Shown here in pieces: positions 12,693 through 54,053 of a stretch of DNA of 64,000 nucleotides. The DNA comes from Caprimulgus europaeus (lineage: Eukaryota; Chordata; Aves; Caprimulgiformes; Caprimulgidae). The stretch lies in contig OU015525.1 in assembly GCA_907165065.1 (NCBI GenBank), positions 6,698,537 to 6,762,536 of the forward strand. The letters run 5' to 3'. Every line of letters begins with the position of its first letter. The stretch's first letter is position 1. Both the position numbers and the translations under genes were made by a program. The notes beneath the pieces were generated by a model that worked only from the letters and a program-made list of their open reading frames with translations, searched no databases and had not been told where the DNA came from.

Positions 12693-15284
12693 TTTTTCTT
12701 AACCAAAAAGTAAACCCATGTCTGTCCTCCTGGTTCAAGAAATCCAGAGACCTGAACTTTGTAGCTGTTTAATGGGTTATAGCCACTGGTTTTCTTGACT
12801 TCTAGTTTTATGGCAGTGTTTTTCCTTGGAATAGCATGTACCATGTTTGTAACTGGACTTGATTTATTAGTATTGTGGTCTGAATCCCTCTTTTGGAGAA
12901 TAACCTGGGAAATAGGGGACCACCTAAATAAATGCACAGAAGTTGCAATTAAAACAGCAAATGTAGAAGGTTTGCAATCTTCAGGCTATCCCAAAAGAAG
13001 ACATTTTTAGACATTTCTCAGCTAACTGAACAAAGACAGTTAAACTGATTTAGCTGCATCAGTTTATAATGACATCATCTGACAGATGCCTGCCCTGCTG
13101 AGGTCCCTGCAGATGAGGATACACAGACCTTAGTTCACATTAGCTTAAACTGTCCCTGAGGTGGGTTTAATTATTGTTGTTATGTTCCGCTCTACATCTT
13201 GTATGTGTGTGACAACTTTAAAAAGAAAGTCCTGTGAGAGCAGTAATGTGTTTAAGTCACTGAAGGTCCACAGATTTGGAGCTTGGCATCTTTTTTCTAT
13301 CACGCTCACTTTCCACCTTGACAAGATGATTTTTCAAATTAGGATGAATGTCCCCATTAAACAACAGGGTTTCAAAGTCAGTTGACATTTAATAAAGTTT
13401 CATCAAAATGCTTCAGCTTAATGATATGGCCTCTTACTGATGCGTGGCACAGCCTGGATTATGCCTGCTTGGCATTGCCTTGAATTGCAATTTGTCCCAT
13501 GCAATAATATTCTCAAAGCACAGCACCTTTCTTTGGCACAGATATTCCTCCCAGAGCGCTGGGACAGGAACAGAAAGGAGATGTTAGAGCAATCTTTTCA
13601 GCCCTCTATGCACACATGTATTTTACCCATATATTACAGTAATTTGAAGAATAAATTTTGATGGACAGCAATGCTAGGGGAAATTTGACTTGTCTGTTGT
13701 GGTTGTACTCAATGTTCCTGATTCTATGTGTTTGCAGTGTAGAACGTGTGGTCAGCTGTCCTATGCTTCTTTCATAATTAATGGGAAGAAGTGGCCACAG
13801 TTCAGTTCCTTGATTTTAGATGTCAACTTTATGATGAAAAAAATGATTTCTGAGTAATGTGCTTTTCTTTATCAGTTCTCCACTTATCAACAGAGGTGGT
13901 AGCTCAGAAATAGGTGTCTAAGTTTGCATGTGTGAGTCCTTCTCTCAGAGCCCAGAATTTTCTCATTGACCTCTTTTAATGAAGATGTTTGACAGTCTTT
14001 CTCCTTACATGTTTTCTCTTAAAACGAAGGTATAAAACTAGAACCTTTTTCTGTGAGAAATACACTAAGACAGTTGTTATTTACTTAGTGCTTAATATTA
14101 GAAGATCACAATCCTTTAAGGAAGGAGCAGAAAAGGCAATCAGTACCTAGTTAGCAGAAAGAATAGTATTCTTAGCAGTGATAAGCAGTGAACTAAGTTG
14201 CAAACTATTCATGTTTATCCATATCCATGCAACAGTGAGAGTCCTATTCTGATTCTTTTGTGCAGCCTGCATGCTGTAAAAAGCAGATTTAAAGGTATTC
14301 TTACTTTACCTGCTGTTTCATAGAGTTCAAGGAAAGAGCACCTAGGTGGCTTCCTCACCTCTCTGTTTTCATAACCCTTTCTCCTGCAATACAGATAACT
14401 TACTCTTGTTTGGGCGAACAACAACCACAGATAATCACTGACTGCAAGTGCATTGTACGCCTTTCTACTGCATCATTGAATAAAAATTGTAAAGTGCATA
14501 CAGAAACCTCAGAAATATGAGCTGTTACTGATAGTTGTCACTACTTAATGCAACTCTGAAATCCTGGGCACAAAACCACAGTTTAGTAAGTAGCTTTAAT
14601 TTAAATCTGAGCAGTGTAAATTTCAAATATGAGTAATTTATACAAGTGGTGGTTTTTGACAGAAGTGAAAACCTTTTGATTTATGGCATCCTAATTCAAA
14701 CATGCTATGATCTGTCCAATTACATCTCCCTCAAGAGATACACTAATCCAGGCATTGATCCTGGAGTGGAGAGTGGCTCATATTTGCTGATAGGATAGCA
14801 ACGCCATCTGCATTTTTTTGGTAACACACATAAAAAAAAGTATACCATGACACCACCAAGCTACAACCTTTGCAGAAGGGGATATAGGGAAAAAGGAAAG
14901 TGAACATAGCCATCTTTATAGGCCGTTCCATCCCTTCTCCTATATCAGAGGGTGTGTTTTGCACAGCACTGTCTACGCTGTGGGGAGACAATGGCTGTAC
15001 AGAAAGACATGTAGGAAGGACAGAGACAGAATTATCTGTTGGACTGGTTGAACTGAGGGTCTTTGTACATGTGACAGCATTGCTGGAACCTAATAGTTTT
15101 GGTATGGTCTGGGCAAAATGTGCGTGTAGAATGAGAGAATATTATGATTACACATCTAGCTAGTCAGGTGGCTAGAGGTAGGGATGGTTAAAATTTCTCA
15201 TTGGTGCCAGCTGCTTGATTAGAAGTGAAAGGCTTCCCACAAATGTATTTTTGTGGAAACCTCCAGGACAAATGGAGACCATGA

Positions 15285-43282
<27,998 letters not shown>

Positions 43283-43415
43283 TGCCTGAAGTATGGGGTA
43301 ACAGAGGCAAACCTTTCCATTGAGTGGAGGAGAATCTCTTAGCCAAAAAAGCGCAGTGTTAGAAATGAGATCAGGTGGGACTTTCAAACTCTCCATTTCC
43401 ATTTCTGTTTCAGAG

Positions 43416-43421
43416 AATAAA
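43416..43421 (+). promoter_or_regulatory. FAM135B: polyadenylation signal AATAAA (proximal)
   Basis: AATAAA 134 nt after the stop codon, followed within 60 nt by GT-rich sequence (TGGTGCTTTTGG). It is a candidate for a short 3' UTR isoform. Confidence 0.5.
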
Positions 43422-43473
43422 GTGCTATGGCTTTAAGGCATTCAAGCTTCCAAATATTGGTGCTTTTGGAAGA

Positions 43474-43479
43474 AATAAA
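43474..43479 (+). promoter_or_regulatory. FAM135B: polyadenylation signal AATAAA (second)
   Basis: A second AATAAA 58 nt after the first, followed by a T-rich stretch (TTCCTTTTCAGTTTCTATG). It is an equally good candidate. Confidence 0.5.
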
Positions 43480-44770
43480 TATTCCTTTTCAGTTTCTATG
43501 CTCTTTGTCCTCATAAAGACATGAGACACCTCTGAAGTACAGAACCAGAATAAGAAGGCTAATTCTCTCAATGTGGTTGGACCAATATGATTTCCATTTC
43601 TCCTGAATATTAACTGAGGAACTTGCCTGTCCTTGATTTAATGCTTATTTACGTATTAACAAAGTTATATATTTGTAGCACTTTTGGGGTAATTAACATA
43701 AGAGGAAACGAGTATATATGAACTCAGGTTACAACCTCCTTTGTGATGAACTGAGAAGTCAGAAAAATACTTATGAGAGTTTTAATGTTTCCATTTGTTG
43801 AAAGAAAAGATTTGGATGGTTTCATTACTGGTAATAATTTGTAACATTCAGACATTCAAATAATGCAAAGAGGTTAAATATTTAACATAGAGTGAAGAAA
43901 TCTTGATATTTGTCTTTAAAAAAAACCCCAACTTTAAGTTGGGGAGAATGTTGTTCCAGTTAGAAGCTGCCAAAATAAGAGAAATCTATTGGATTACTTT
44001 TAAAATATCAGTGGTATCTGTTAACATTTGTCTGTTTACATTTACAGAGGATGATTATTGGGCTTGATATAACCTTAGAGGTACAATTTTTATTTTTCCA
44101 TTTGTATCTAAGCACATTTACCCCAACATTTTTTTTTTTTAATTTATTACTCTGATATGATATTCAAAATCTAGCTAATTATACTCCCCCCACAATCAGA
44201 TTAAAATAGGATGGAGACATAGAGTGGTAATGATGGTGAAAATCATTAAAAAATATAAGAATGTCATCTTAGGCTCCTCTGCAATGCTCTACTAATGCCC
44301 ATTTCCAGTCCTATATATAGTCCTAATTATTATATGGTTACAGCTGCTTGAAACATTAAAAACTGTATTCATACAAAGGTACCAAGTTGTTTTTAAAGGT
44401 TTGGAAAATACCACATTTTTCACTTTTTTAGTTTATTTCCAATTTTTCATTAAAATTTGTATCAAAATTATCAGATTTAAAGTGATAAATTTCAATAACT
44501 TTATATACATTTTCATAACATTTTGATAAATTTTCAGTGTCACAGCAATTTTTTCAAAAAAGAGGAAGTGAATAATTCTTCACAATTATCTATGTTTGGA
44601 AGGCAGGTAATTTTTTAATGCAAACATAATTTGTTTAAAAACATAAGTGACCAGCCCTCTGGACAAAAAAAATATAAAGAAAGTCAAAGGTGATTTTGGA
44701 TGCCAAGCCACTCATCAGTAAATTAAGATCAAGATAGTGGAGATTTTTGAAATAAGAGAGTTTAAAACTT

Positions 44771-44816
44771 TAAAAAAACCCCAAAAAACAAAAAAAAAAC
44801 CCTCCAAAAAACAAAC
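44771..44816. repeat. A/C low-complexity tract
   Basis: Poly-A runs separated by CC or CCC. No LINE body is adjacent. Confidence 0.75.
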
Positions 44817-47110
44817 CTTGCAACCACTGAGAAATATTTGTACATGCAAAAAGTAAAAACAGGTTTGGTTTTTGGTTTGTTTTTTTTTTCAAAAGAATAA
44901 AAGTAGAAAGTCTCTACAGAATTAGTTCAAGAAAAGACTTGCTAGCAGTCTAGTAAAGGCTGTTAGAGAACATGGCTGGTTTGATAAGGAAGGTGTGATC
45001 TAAAAATAGGAAGGAGAAAGAAGGAATATGCAAAAGGGTGAGATTAAGATCACCAGAAATTAGGAAGTTGTATTGCTCCTAAAAATCATCTGTCCCTCAA
45101 AGGGATAGGAATTATATAGAAACAGTTACGTGGTGTGTTTCAATACTGACAAGTTTTTTAAACATTAAATATTACCTCAGTACTTGAATTTAATAGGTAG
45201 ATACCGGTTTGGGTTTTTTTCCCCTTTGATAAATTGCCAGTTTAGAACTAAAAGCCAGATTTTCCCAGTTGACAAATAGGTTCTGTCAGGAATCAAGAAC
45301 TGGTTCCCGTTTCTTGTTTGCTAAGTCAACTTCAACATTTTAGCGCCAGCTACACTTGTATATCACAGCTTACTTCTTCCTTGGTAAATTGTTTACAGAA
45401 TTCTAAACGTAATGGGATATGTAGGTTAAGCTGTTATACAGTGCTGTGGTTTAGAGCTGCAGACACAGACTTCTAAGGAGTATGTGAAAAATAAGAAATA
45501 AATCTCCAAGCATAAGCAAGATTTAATATGTTGTGTGAGGGTCTGTGTCTCTTTTAGAAATGGTCAGGAGTCTGCCAATAGAAAATTTTGAAAAATATGA
45601 AGACAGAGGTTAGTTTACACAAATATACATGCCTAATGTATGTGTGTGTATATACATATCCAGTTGGTACAAAGAAATGTGCTAATTTCAAGCTCTCACA
45701 CCACTTTTTCAATCCTGAGCATGGTGAGTTTGACAACATGCCAGTGTTGGTGTTCTTACATTCAGATTGGCGGTTTCTTGCCTTGCCTTGTACGTTAGAC
45801 AGCATTCCCAGCCTTCTGTTTTCATGACTGTGAGAGAAGGAAAATGTGAAAAGGTCTCTTTTGTATTGCTGCAGAAGTTGGTGGGCCTTTCAGTAAATTC
45901 ACTTTCACATTCTATACTGCCACCAGTGCTCTGAATGATGGGTAAAAATATGCAAAGGCTTCCATCTTCCATCTTCCCATACATACAGCATTCTTCCATG
46001 GCTCAGAGTTTGATTTCATAATTGGAGTTGGATTGTACATGCAGTTGCATTTAAGTCTGTAAAGTTATTCTTTGTGGGGTATGGCAGAGACCTTCTACAG
46101 TCTCATAAAAATCTGTGAGAAGTCATCCCTGTGAAATGTTGAGACCCAGATTGTATCTTCCTTATGCTGGCAGAACATTGTGGGAAATATTGGCAGTAAC
46201 GGTCCAGCTGAGCATTCATTTTGAGGTTCTCAGAATAACCTCCCCCTCTTTTTCTTCTTTCATTCTTTTTAATGGGATGTTGCCTTAATAATGACTCTCC
46301 ATACTGTAAATCCACTCTAATTGTGTAGATTACATTGCAAAGAAATCTTCATTGTCATTATAATATAAATAACACCTAAGTGGTTGGACTTCATCAAACT
46401 ATAGCAATCAACATGGACTTCAGATTATTTTGATTTATAGAGAGAGAAATATAGGTTATTACCTTCATAACAAATTGGAAAATAACTGCACAGTTAGCAC
46501 ATTTGTTTCTATCTCAACCTTTGTGATTTTCATGCTTTGTCCTTTCACATAAAGCCTTTTTTAAATACGTTTAAGTACATTAGCAGTATTGCTACAAAGA
46601 TTTCCCATCAAACTGCACAAGCTCCTCTTAGCTTGATATATCTATGGAGGAAGTGCTTAAATTCTTAAGTGAAGCTCTCTAATTCATGGAGAATAAGACA
46701 GTTTTTCAAGAACTTGGATAAAGGAGGGACAACCTTTTTTTTTTTTTTTCAGCTTTTCAATGCCTACAGACAGCTCTGGGCTTAACTTTAGCTGTCTTTA
46801 AAGTGAAACTCCCTTCACTTCTGTGGGATTCTTTAGCTCAGAAAAAAACAGAGCCAGAAATGCAAGGTTGTTTCTTTAGCACCCAGAACCAGTATGGAGA
46901 AACTCCTGACCCCAACATGTAATATGTATTTGACTATTGAGGTTTTTGAGTGTTAAAGATGAAGTATAGGCTATAGGCCAGATAAGTAAGTTCACTGAAG
47001 GAAAGGTGATAGTCCACATATAGGAAAAGAGCAGTAAAGACAGAGGATCTCAGGACTTTGAAAGACAGGGGCAAAGGCTGGTGTAAGGAAGGAAAACAGG
47101 AAGGTGAATT

Positions 47111-47312
47111 TCATAGAATCATAGAATGGTTTGGGTTGGAAGAGATCTTTAAAGATCATCTAGTCCAAACCCTCTGCCTGATGGCTGATCAAAGCCCCTT
47201 CCAACCTGATCTTGAGCACTGCTAATGACGGGGCATCCACAACTTCTCTGGGCAACCTGTTCCAGTGTTTCACCACCCTTATTGTAAAAATAAATAAATA
47301 AATATTCCTTAT
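47111..47312 (-). mobile_element. CR1 LINE 3' end, antisense
   Basis: It starts TCATAGAATCATAGAATGGT, continues TTGGGTTGGAAGAGATC and AAAGATCATCTAGTCC, and runs through GGGGCATCCACAACTTCTCT and GGGCAACCTGTTCCAGTG to a short (AAAT)n expansion at 47287-47303. It is 5' truncated soon after. Its diverged body resembles the older piece at 38937 rather than the 23.5-kb copy, so it is probably from a different subfamily. Confidence 0.93.
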
Positions 47313-50011
47313 AAAGAATTGAAAGACTCAACACAGAGGGTTATCATATAACTTAATTTTAGAAAATTGTGCTGTAGATGTCTGTTTCTCATCTAACAGG
47401 GGGAGTTTAACTCCTTTTATGATCAGGGAAAGGAAACATGCACTTTTAGGTTGTCATTTATGAGACATTTTACTTTTCCAATTTAATTTTCTCTTAGCCT
47501 GTTCTTTTCTACAGACTATGCAGAATATCAGATTTAGCTGTCTCCTTACTTGATACCTACACTTGATCAGATGAATCCCACACAGTGCTGGGACTCTAAT
47601 GGTCCCAAAGTCCCAAAGAAGGGATATTGTGCTTTGCAATAGTACCTGGCCCTAGAAGCCATTTCCTTTTCACTGATAGCTATCTAGGTTGGAGCAGCAC
47701 AGTAATTCTGGAAGAAGGAATGAAAACTTACCTGGTTTTATTGACAAGTTCATAGAAAGACATGGTGAAAAGACACAAAGATGCCTTGACTTGTTTTCAA
47801 TCTCTACTACATATTTAAATAAAAATTATATATAAGCAGTCTATAGCATTTAAAAGGATTTCCATTAAGTATTTAAAAAAAAAAAATAGAAGCACTTGAA
47901 AATAGTGTGGTTATAACAATTCAGTGGATATCATGAGTTTATTGATAGCTGGATGATTTTTTTTCTACTATTTCAGGGCTCCTAGAGCTCACTGAGCTCC
48001 ACTTTTGAAATAACAATCTCTTCTGAAATAGAAGGTTAGTTTCTTGAATATGGATGGAAAGAAATTGCAGTAGTGACTAAGTGTGAGTAGATGAGGGACA
48101 GGGACAGAAGAGCTAGTTCTTTCTGCAGCTGGGCTGAGAATTTTCAAGGAGGTAGTTTTCAGTCTCCTGATAATAGTTGCATGCTGACCTGCATAAAACC
48201 TGGAGAAAGCTCTGGAGGTGTTTCTACTTCAAGAATAGAAATTAACCTCTCTAATTTATCACCTAATTTGAGCTTAAAAAATTAGTTACAAAATTACTTT
48301 TTTCTACTGAAATAAAAGTTTATTTCTCTATGTAGTCAATGAAGAGAGGTAGGTACTACTGAAAATCTAAAGGAGTGATCCTATTTAATGCTTTGACAAC
48401 CTTCAAGGTTACTTACCTCTCTTCCCTGACCAGGGAACTTATTATAAATCTCACTTTTTGGGTTTATAAGACATAGACAAAAAACAGAGGCCCAGCATTT
48501 GTAGACTGGATGGCATCCCTAATTATTAGCTCTTCAGTTTTTTCATACTTAGGTTCAAGTTTTGACTGTACAAACACTAAAGGGGTGAATCAAGGTCCTT
48601 TAAAATTTGACAGGAAATATGTCTTTTCCCAGCCTCCAATGGATGCCCATATTCTCTTAAATTAAATTGTTAATTTGTTTTTTAAATCAGGCCTGTCCTT
48701 TGACAGTAGCAGAAGTTGAAATTCCTCAGCTTTAAAGGGTTGTATTTTAAAGGCTTGAAACCTTAGTGCAGAACCTTGCAAATTGCTAAGAGGAATACTG
48801 AGTACTATTTTATTTCAAAGCACTTCATAAACTTCCACTGACCGATCTTCTTCAGTGTTCCCTTGCCAGAGAAAAGCCACGCTTGAGAGAGAAAGCTATC
48901 GCAAGACGATGTGAAAACTGGGAATTCAAGCCAAAGCTTTCATTAGAATTTGTAGGTTCCTCTGGTGCTTTCTGCATGTTAAAAAAAGAGATCTCTTCCT
49001 TTCTACATCTGCATTTGAAATACCTAAGTGGTGATGCAGGCGAAAGGTGAGAACTTCTAATAACAGGGTTAGACCCTTGTGAAGGTTTATGCAAATATCC
49101 CATGAAACTTTATATATAATGAATAGTCATGAGGCACTTCTGCAGCAGTCTCAGCATGCCAATATGTGTCAGCCTAGCTGAATGATTATTTTCTTTGTGG
49201 ACTTAAATTTCCACCTAAAAATTATCATCAGAATAGCCTAACATATTGCACTCCAGCTGGTTATTTAGATGCTAAAGGTCATGTCCATGGAGAACTCCTT
49301 ATGGAGTGTTTTGTTTTATTTCAATACATATGCTCAGCAATTTTGATGCTGAATGTTGTTAAGAAATTGACAATGTCTAGCTCAATCTTTAATATTTATT
49401 TACCACCTCCCCCAAATATTCAGTGTGAATTTAGTAACTGACTTGTTTTCAGGTATAAATCGATATAAATCCAGGTATGTTGGAGTCAGAGTTCAGCCTA
49501 CCCATTCTCACTCTATAACACAGTTGCTTTATGGCAAGCTACAGTACCAGAGTCTCAGGAACTTCATGAAATACAGCACAAATATGTGCACTGATAATGA
49601 CTCAAGTGAAAATTAGTCCACTAATGTTTGGAGTTATAAAATAGAGTCTTGCACTTGTTTAGCTACAGCTCACTCTTCTCTGGTTTGGTTTTGCCTTTTG
49701 GATCAACTGCAACCACAGCAAGATTGTGCCTCTTGCTCCATTTGTTCATGGATCCCCTAATTTACTGTTTTTTGAGCAGCCTAAATTGCCCTAAGCTACA
49801 GTTCTGCTTTGCCCAAACGTTCGTACGTTTGTATGGCAACCTTCCATGATGTAACTACATCTCCTTCTTTTCTTTTGTCTATGTCTTCCATGAATTCCTC
49901 TTCTCTTTATCCATCTGTCCTTGCCATCATGTGAAGCTAATTTTTTTAACTATCCAAACAAGGCAATTACTTTCTACCATTTTCTGAAGTACTGTCAGTG
50001 GTTTTAGATTT

Positions 50012-50603
50012 TGAACTGATTTTGACTGGGATACAGTTACATTTCTTCATAATAGCTTGTGTTGGATTAAGATTTTGATTTGTGATGAAAACAGTGTTGA
50101 TAACACAGTAAAGTTTTCATTATTGCTGAGCAGTGCTTACACAGAGTCAAGGCCTTTTCTGCTTCTCACACCACCCTACCAGTCAGAAGACTGGGGGTGC
50201 ACAAGAAGGTGGGAGAGGACACAGCTGGGACAGCTGACCCCAACTGACTGAAGGGATATTCCAGACCATATAATGTCATGCTCAGCAATAAAAGTGGGTG
50301 GGGAGGTGTGTATGGAGGTTGGCTGGGGCTGTCATTGCTGAGGGACTGGCTGGACATCAGTCGGATGGTGATGAGAAATTGAGGGGTTTTTACATCACTC
50401 GTTTTTATTGTTGTGGGTTTTTCCTTTTTTTTCTCTCTTTATTATTTTCCTCCTCTTTTTTATTTTAATTATTAAACTGTCTTTATCTCAACACATGAGT
50501 TTTCATACATTTAAATTTCCTATTTTCTCCCTATCCCACTGGGAGGGGGTGTGAACAAGCAGCTCTGTGTTGCTTAGCTGCCTACCAGGGCTAAACCATG
50601 CCT
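50012..50603 (+). mobile_element. endogenous retrovirus solo LTR, sense, with 5-bp target duplication
   Basis: It opens TGAACTGATTTTGACTGGGA and continues with blocks shared with the reverse complement of the 57.4-kb LTR (TTTGTGATGAAAACAGTGTT, CACAGAGTCAAGGCCTTTTC, GACAGCTGACCCCAACTGAC, GGGATATTCCAGACCATATA). It carries AATAAAAG in the TATA position near 50287 and TTAAACTGTCTTTATCTC before its end at CTAAACCATG. GATTT lies at 50007-50011 and again at 50604-50608. That is a 5-bp target duplication and gives a length of 592 bp. No internal retroviral genes are attached, so it is a solo LTR. The terminal CA has decayed. Confidence 0.88.
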
Positions 50604-51881
50604 GATTTGTACAAATGCAGTCCTTCAAGCTGCATTTTATGTGTGCAATGTGAGATTTTTAAGTGACCCAAAATAACTTTTCCCAGAATTCAAACTTGAT
50701 GAATTTGCTGAGGGTGAGCTGATTTGAGGTGATCTTAGTCTTCAGTAAGATTTAGACTCAGATAGTAAGGAAGCCTGATGTGTGTCTGCTCCACCCTTGC
50801 ATGGCAGACAGGATGATCACCTACTTTGTGACCATCTGGTCTATGGGATGATGCTTCCTGACAGTTTGGTCTGAAAGAGCGGCTGCTGCTGTTGCTTCTC
50901 TATTTTAATAACACATATGCACTTCCCTAAGAGAAATCCACACACTGAATAGAAATGCTTATGTAAACAGTTTAATCAGTGTGGAGCTGCTTTAAATGCA
51001 GATGAGTCAGGCCTTCCCTGCATAGGATAAAAGCATAAAGAATAAATATGTATAAACTCTTCTTATGCAAAAGGTCAGACTGAATTGACTTCTATTACAA
51101 CCTTGAAACTTCATTTCTTGCTTTTGAGAAAATCTCTATTTTCACCGAAGTGCTGCAAGATCATATTATCTGCGTAGCAAACTAACCACATCTGTCCGAA
51201 ACCGATTTTCACACATACATACATGTGCCAGAAGTCCATTGGCTATATGTATGGAGCTGTACATCTTCAAGTAGCTTCTGCCTCTGAAAATATGAAACTG
51301 TGACACAGTGAATAAGACTACTCTTATTGCAATCCAGAATGCCTTTCAGTCTTTGAAAGCTATCAGCTACAAACACAAACAGCTTATCCAAAGGAACAAA
51401 AAAGACCTCCTCTACATAAAAGTCCAGTCTCAAACAACTTTTTTTTTTGAGTGGGTGGTTTGAGTACTGTGGCAGCCTCACTTATCTTATACTTCCTATA
51501 AATGGGATTATGCTAGTAAGCCTAACATCTTCTGGTGCTAAAAGCCCCAATATTTCAAATTTCATGGCAGTTTCTAGCAACTAATTTAGGAAATTTTTCT
51601 TTCCTTCCTGAAAACATAAGTGCTGGTAGAAATCTACCTGTTCCAATCCAGGAGTAACGCTCACTTACTCTTTATTTCTTATTTTTTTATTTTTAAATAT
51701 GGATAAGACTACGTGCATCATTCCCTACTGTGGAAAGACATCAAAGCATTTCTGATACACTATCATATATGTAGCTATATGCACAGGAAATGTTGAAGAA
51801 GAGACTGTGTGAACCTTTTTGATCTAAGGTGCCTCATCACTTTCAGTAAAAACGATAATACTTGTAGTTCTTGTATGCCAC

Positions 51882-51903
51882 GTATACCACATGTGTGGTA
51901 TAC
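51882..51903. repeat. 22-bp near-perfect palindrome
   Basis: Arms GTATACCACA and TGTGGTATAC are separated by two bases (TG). A further 12-bp palindrome (ATACATATGTAT) follows within 25 bp. No function is assigned. Confidence 0.7.
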
Positions 51904-54029
51904 CCTACATACATATGTATATGCCAAATGTCTTTTCACTTATGGAATGTATGTTCTGTTCAGACATGTAATGAATGTACGTTCCCATACACACTTTATG
52001 CATATCATACCATAACTAGCATGGTGATTGCTAAGTCTGACAGGTTTCTGTTCCTTTTGGGGGAGTTTACTTTGGTTATTCTCCAGAGCTCCTGTGAAGG
52101 AGCAATTTGCTGGCTTTGTCTGCCTCATTGGAGGAGAGAGAATGTTTTATGCATTGATTTGTCAGCCTCTTGGCACACCATTAGTTGACTAATCTTATCT
52201 AAGCAGTCTTGAATTTGATGTGTGTTATCTACCACCTCCATAGCTTGCATGGTCAATGCCACATGTCAAACTGAGCTGCCCTATCTCCTTAGACAGGAAG
52301 CTTGTCACCATTTTTTAATTTCTGTTGACATCCATCCTCTTCAACCAAGCGTTCATTTTTAAGCTGATAGACCAATGGTTTATCAGCTTTGCCACTCTTT
52401 TCACTATTTTTAGTCTTGTATATATTTGACTATGCATCTAGTTTTGGAAATTAGCTATTTCATTTTTCTACCACTAAATCTTCTTATGAAGTATGAGGGA
52501 GATCAGTCTAGACAAGTCATGGTATTCCTTGCATGTCTGGGAAAACAAAACTAAACAAAACAAACAAACAAAACCCCACCAAAACCCCGCTAATAATCTG
52601 TAGTGTTTTCTAGGTTTATTTTCCACTGTGTTTGTTTTGCCAAGAAAGGAGATGCTCTGATGTTTTGTCACATGCCTTTTAGGGTCGCCAGGTGAGTAAG
52701 AGTCCAGATATAGCTCTGATAGAATAAGGATAGGAGAAGGCAAAGATGCAGGATAAACTCTCCTTTTATCTTTGAAGTGACAGGAATATACCCCCACCAA
52801 GATGGCAGTGATGATAGAGAAAGCAAAAATAACAGTTTCCCTAATCTTATCCACTTCACCAAAATAAATAATTCCAGAATATTTTTGTATTTGGGAATAA
52901 TATTAGATCAAAATCAAAATACAGGTTAGTGTATTCCAAAACACAAAGTTCAGAAATAAATTGCAATTCATACCTGTTTTGCTTCTTGGATTGGTCTCTA
53001 ATAGTAAGTTTTCTTAAATGTTGAACATTTTAATCCAAGGCTGGATTTCTTTGATTTGAACAATGAATCCCTTTATTATTGAGGGTTTTTTTTAACCACA
53101 GTCTTAGGGCAAGGCCTCAATCATCTTGATAAATCCCTTAACATATACTCAAGTTTTGTTTTGGTGTTTTTTTAATTAAAAAATCTGACCTTAGATTTCC
53201 ATCTAACCACTTATACCTAGATAATTAGCCACAACATATGAGATATCAGAAAAATAAACATTCTCTATAGACAGAATTACCTACAGTGAACAATACAAGC
53301 CTTAACTGGGAAGACTTGTCTGCTGGGGGACCTTCTTTCTGTTTTAGAGGGAGTTTAAGGTAATGGGTCTTTAATTTAAGCCAATCAAGAAAATAGGTGA
53401 ATCCTGTCCTCTCTTTTATCCCTCTGTTCCACACTACAAATTCCTACTCAGGCATTTAAAATTAGAAAATTCTGGTTTATATTCTAAACAAAACATTTCT
53501 GTGAGGCAGGTTGACAGGTCTTGATTGATGTCATATCTTTCCCTGTATTCAATGTACAAACACAATTACTCTCTTTTTGATGCTGGGACCGTTATCTTGG
53601 TTTGAGAGTCTTAGAAACTTTGATGAAACTCTCTTTAAAGTGTATTAAAATTTTAACCCTCATAATCAGACACTAACTTTTTAATGGTTAAAGTTAGCAA
53701 GACCATCAGAAATAACTTCTCAATTTCATCATATCCATTCAAATGGAACACCTTACACTGCCAGATTAATTCTCAGCTCAATGCTAACATCTGAAAGTGG
53801 ACCTTCACTGTTCCTTGACTGACGTGTGGAATAGAATTCAGTGGACAGTAACACAGTTCTGTGAAGATCCTTATCCTGTGTGTCAAAGATATATGTTTTA
53901 CTTATTTTATTAAACAATAAGAAATTACCCCTTCGAATTAACACCTGCTATTTCGTGTAAGTAATTAGCTCTGAAAGTAGTTTAAGCATATTTTTAGAGT
54001 TTTTTATTAAAAAGTACAAAGAAATAATT

Positions 54030-54053
54030 TTTATTTATTTATTTATTTATTTC
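54030..54053. repeat. (TTTA)n microsatellite
   Basis: About six TTTA units in intergenic DNA. Confidence 0.85.

Larger units (their letters stand above)
43283..43500 (+). other. FAM135B: FAM135B 3' UTR, proximal part
   Basis: Non-coding sequence directly after the stop with two canonical AATAAA hexamers. The real 3' UTR may extend farther, since more AATAAA motifs occur downstream. The transcript end cannot be set from sequence alone. Confidence 0.7.

Noticed and set aside
49649-49849. Short + strand open frame with hydrophobic residues suggesting a membrane protein
   Set aside because: Only 66 residues, with no recognisable family and no splice context. AT-rich, T-rich DNA often gives such frames.
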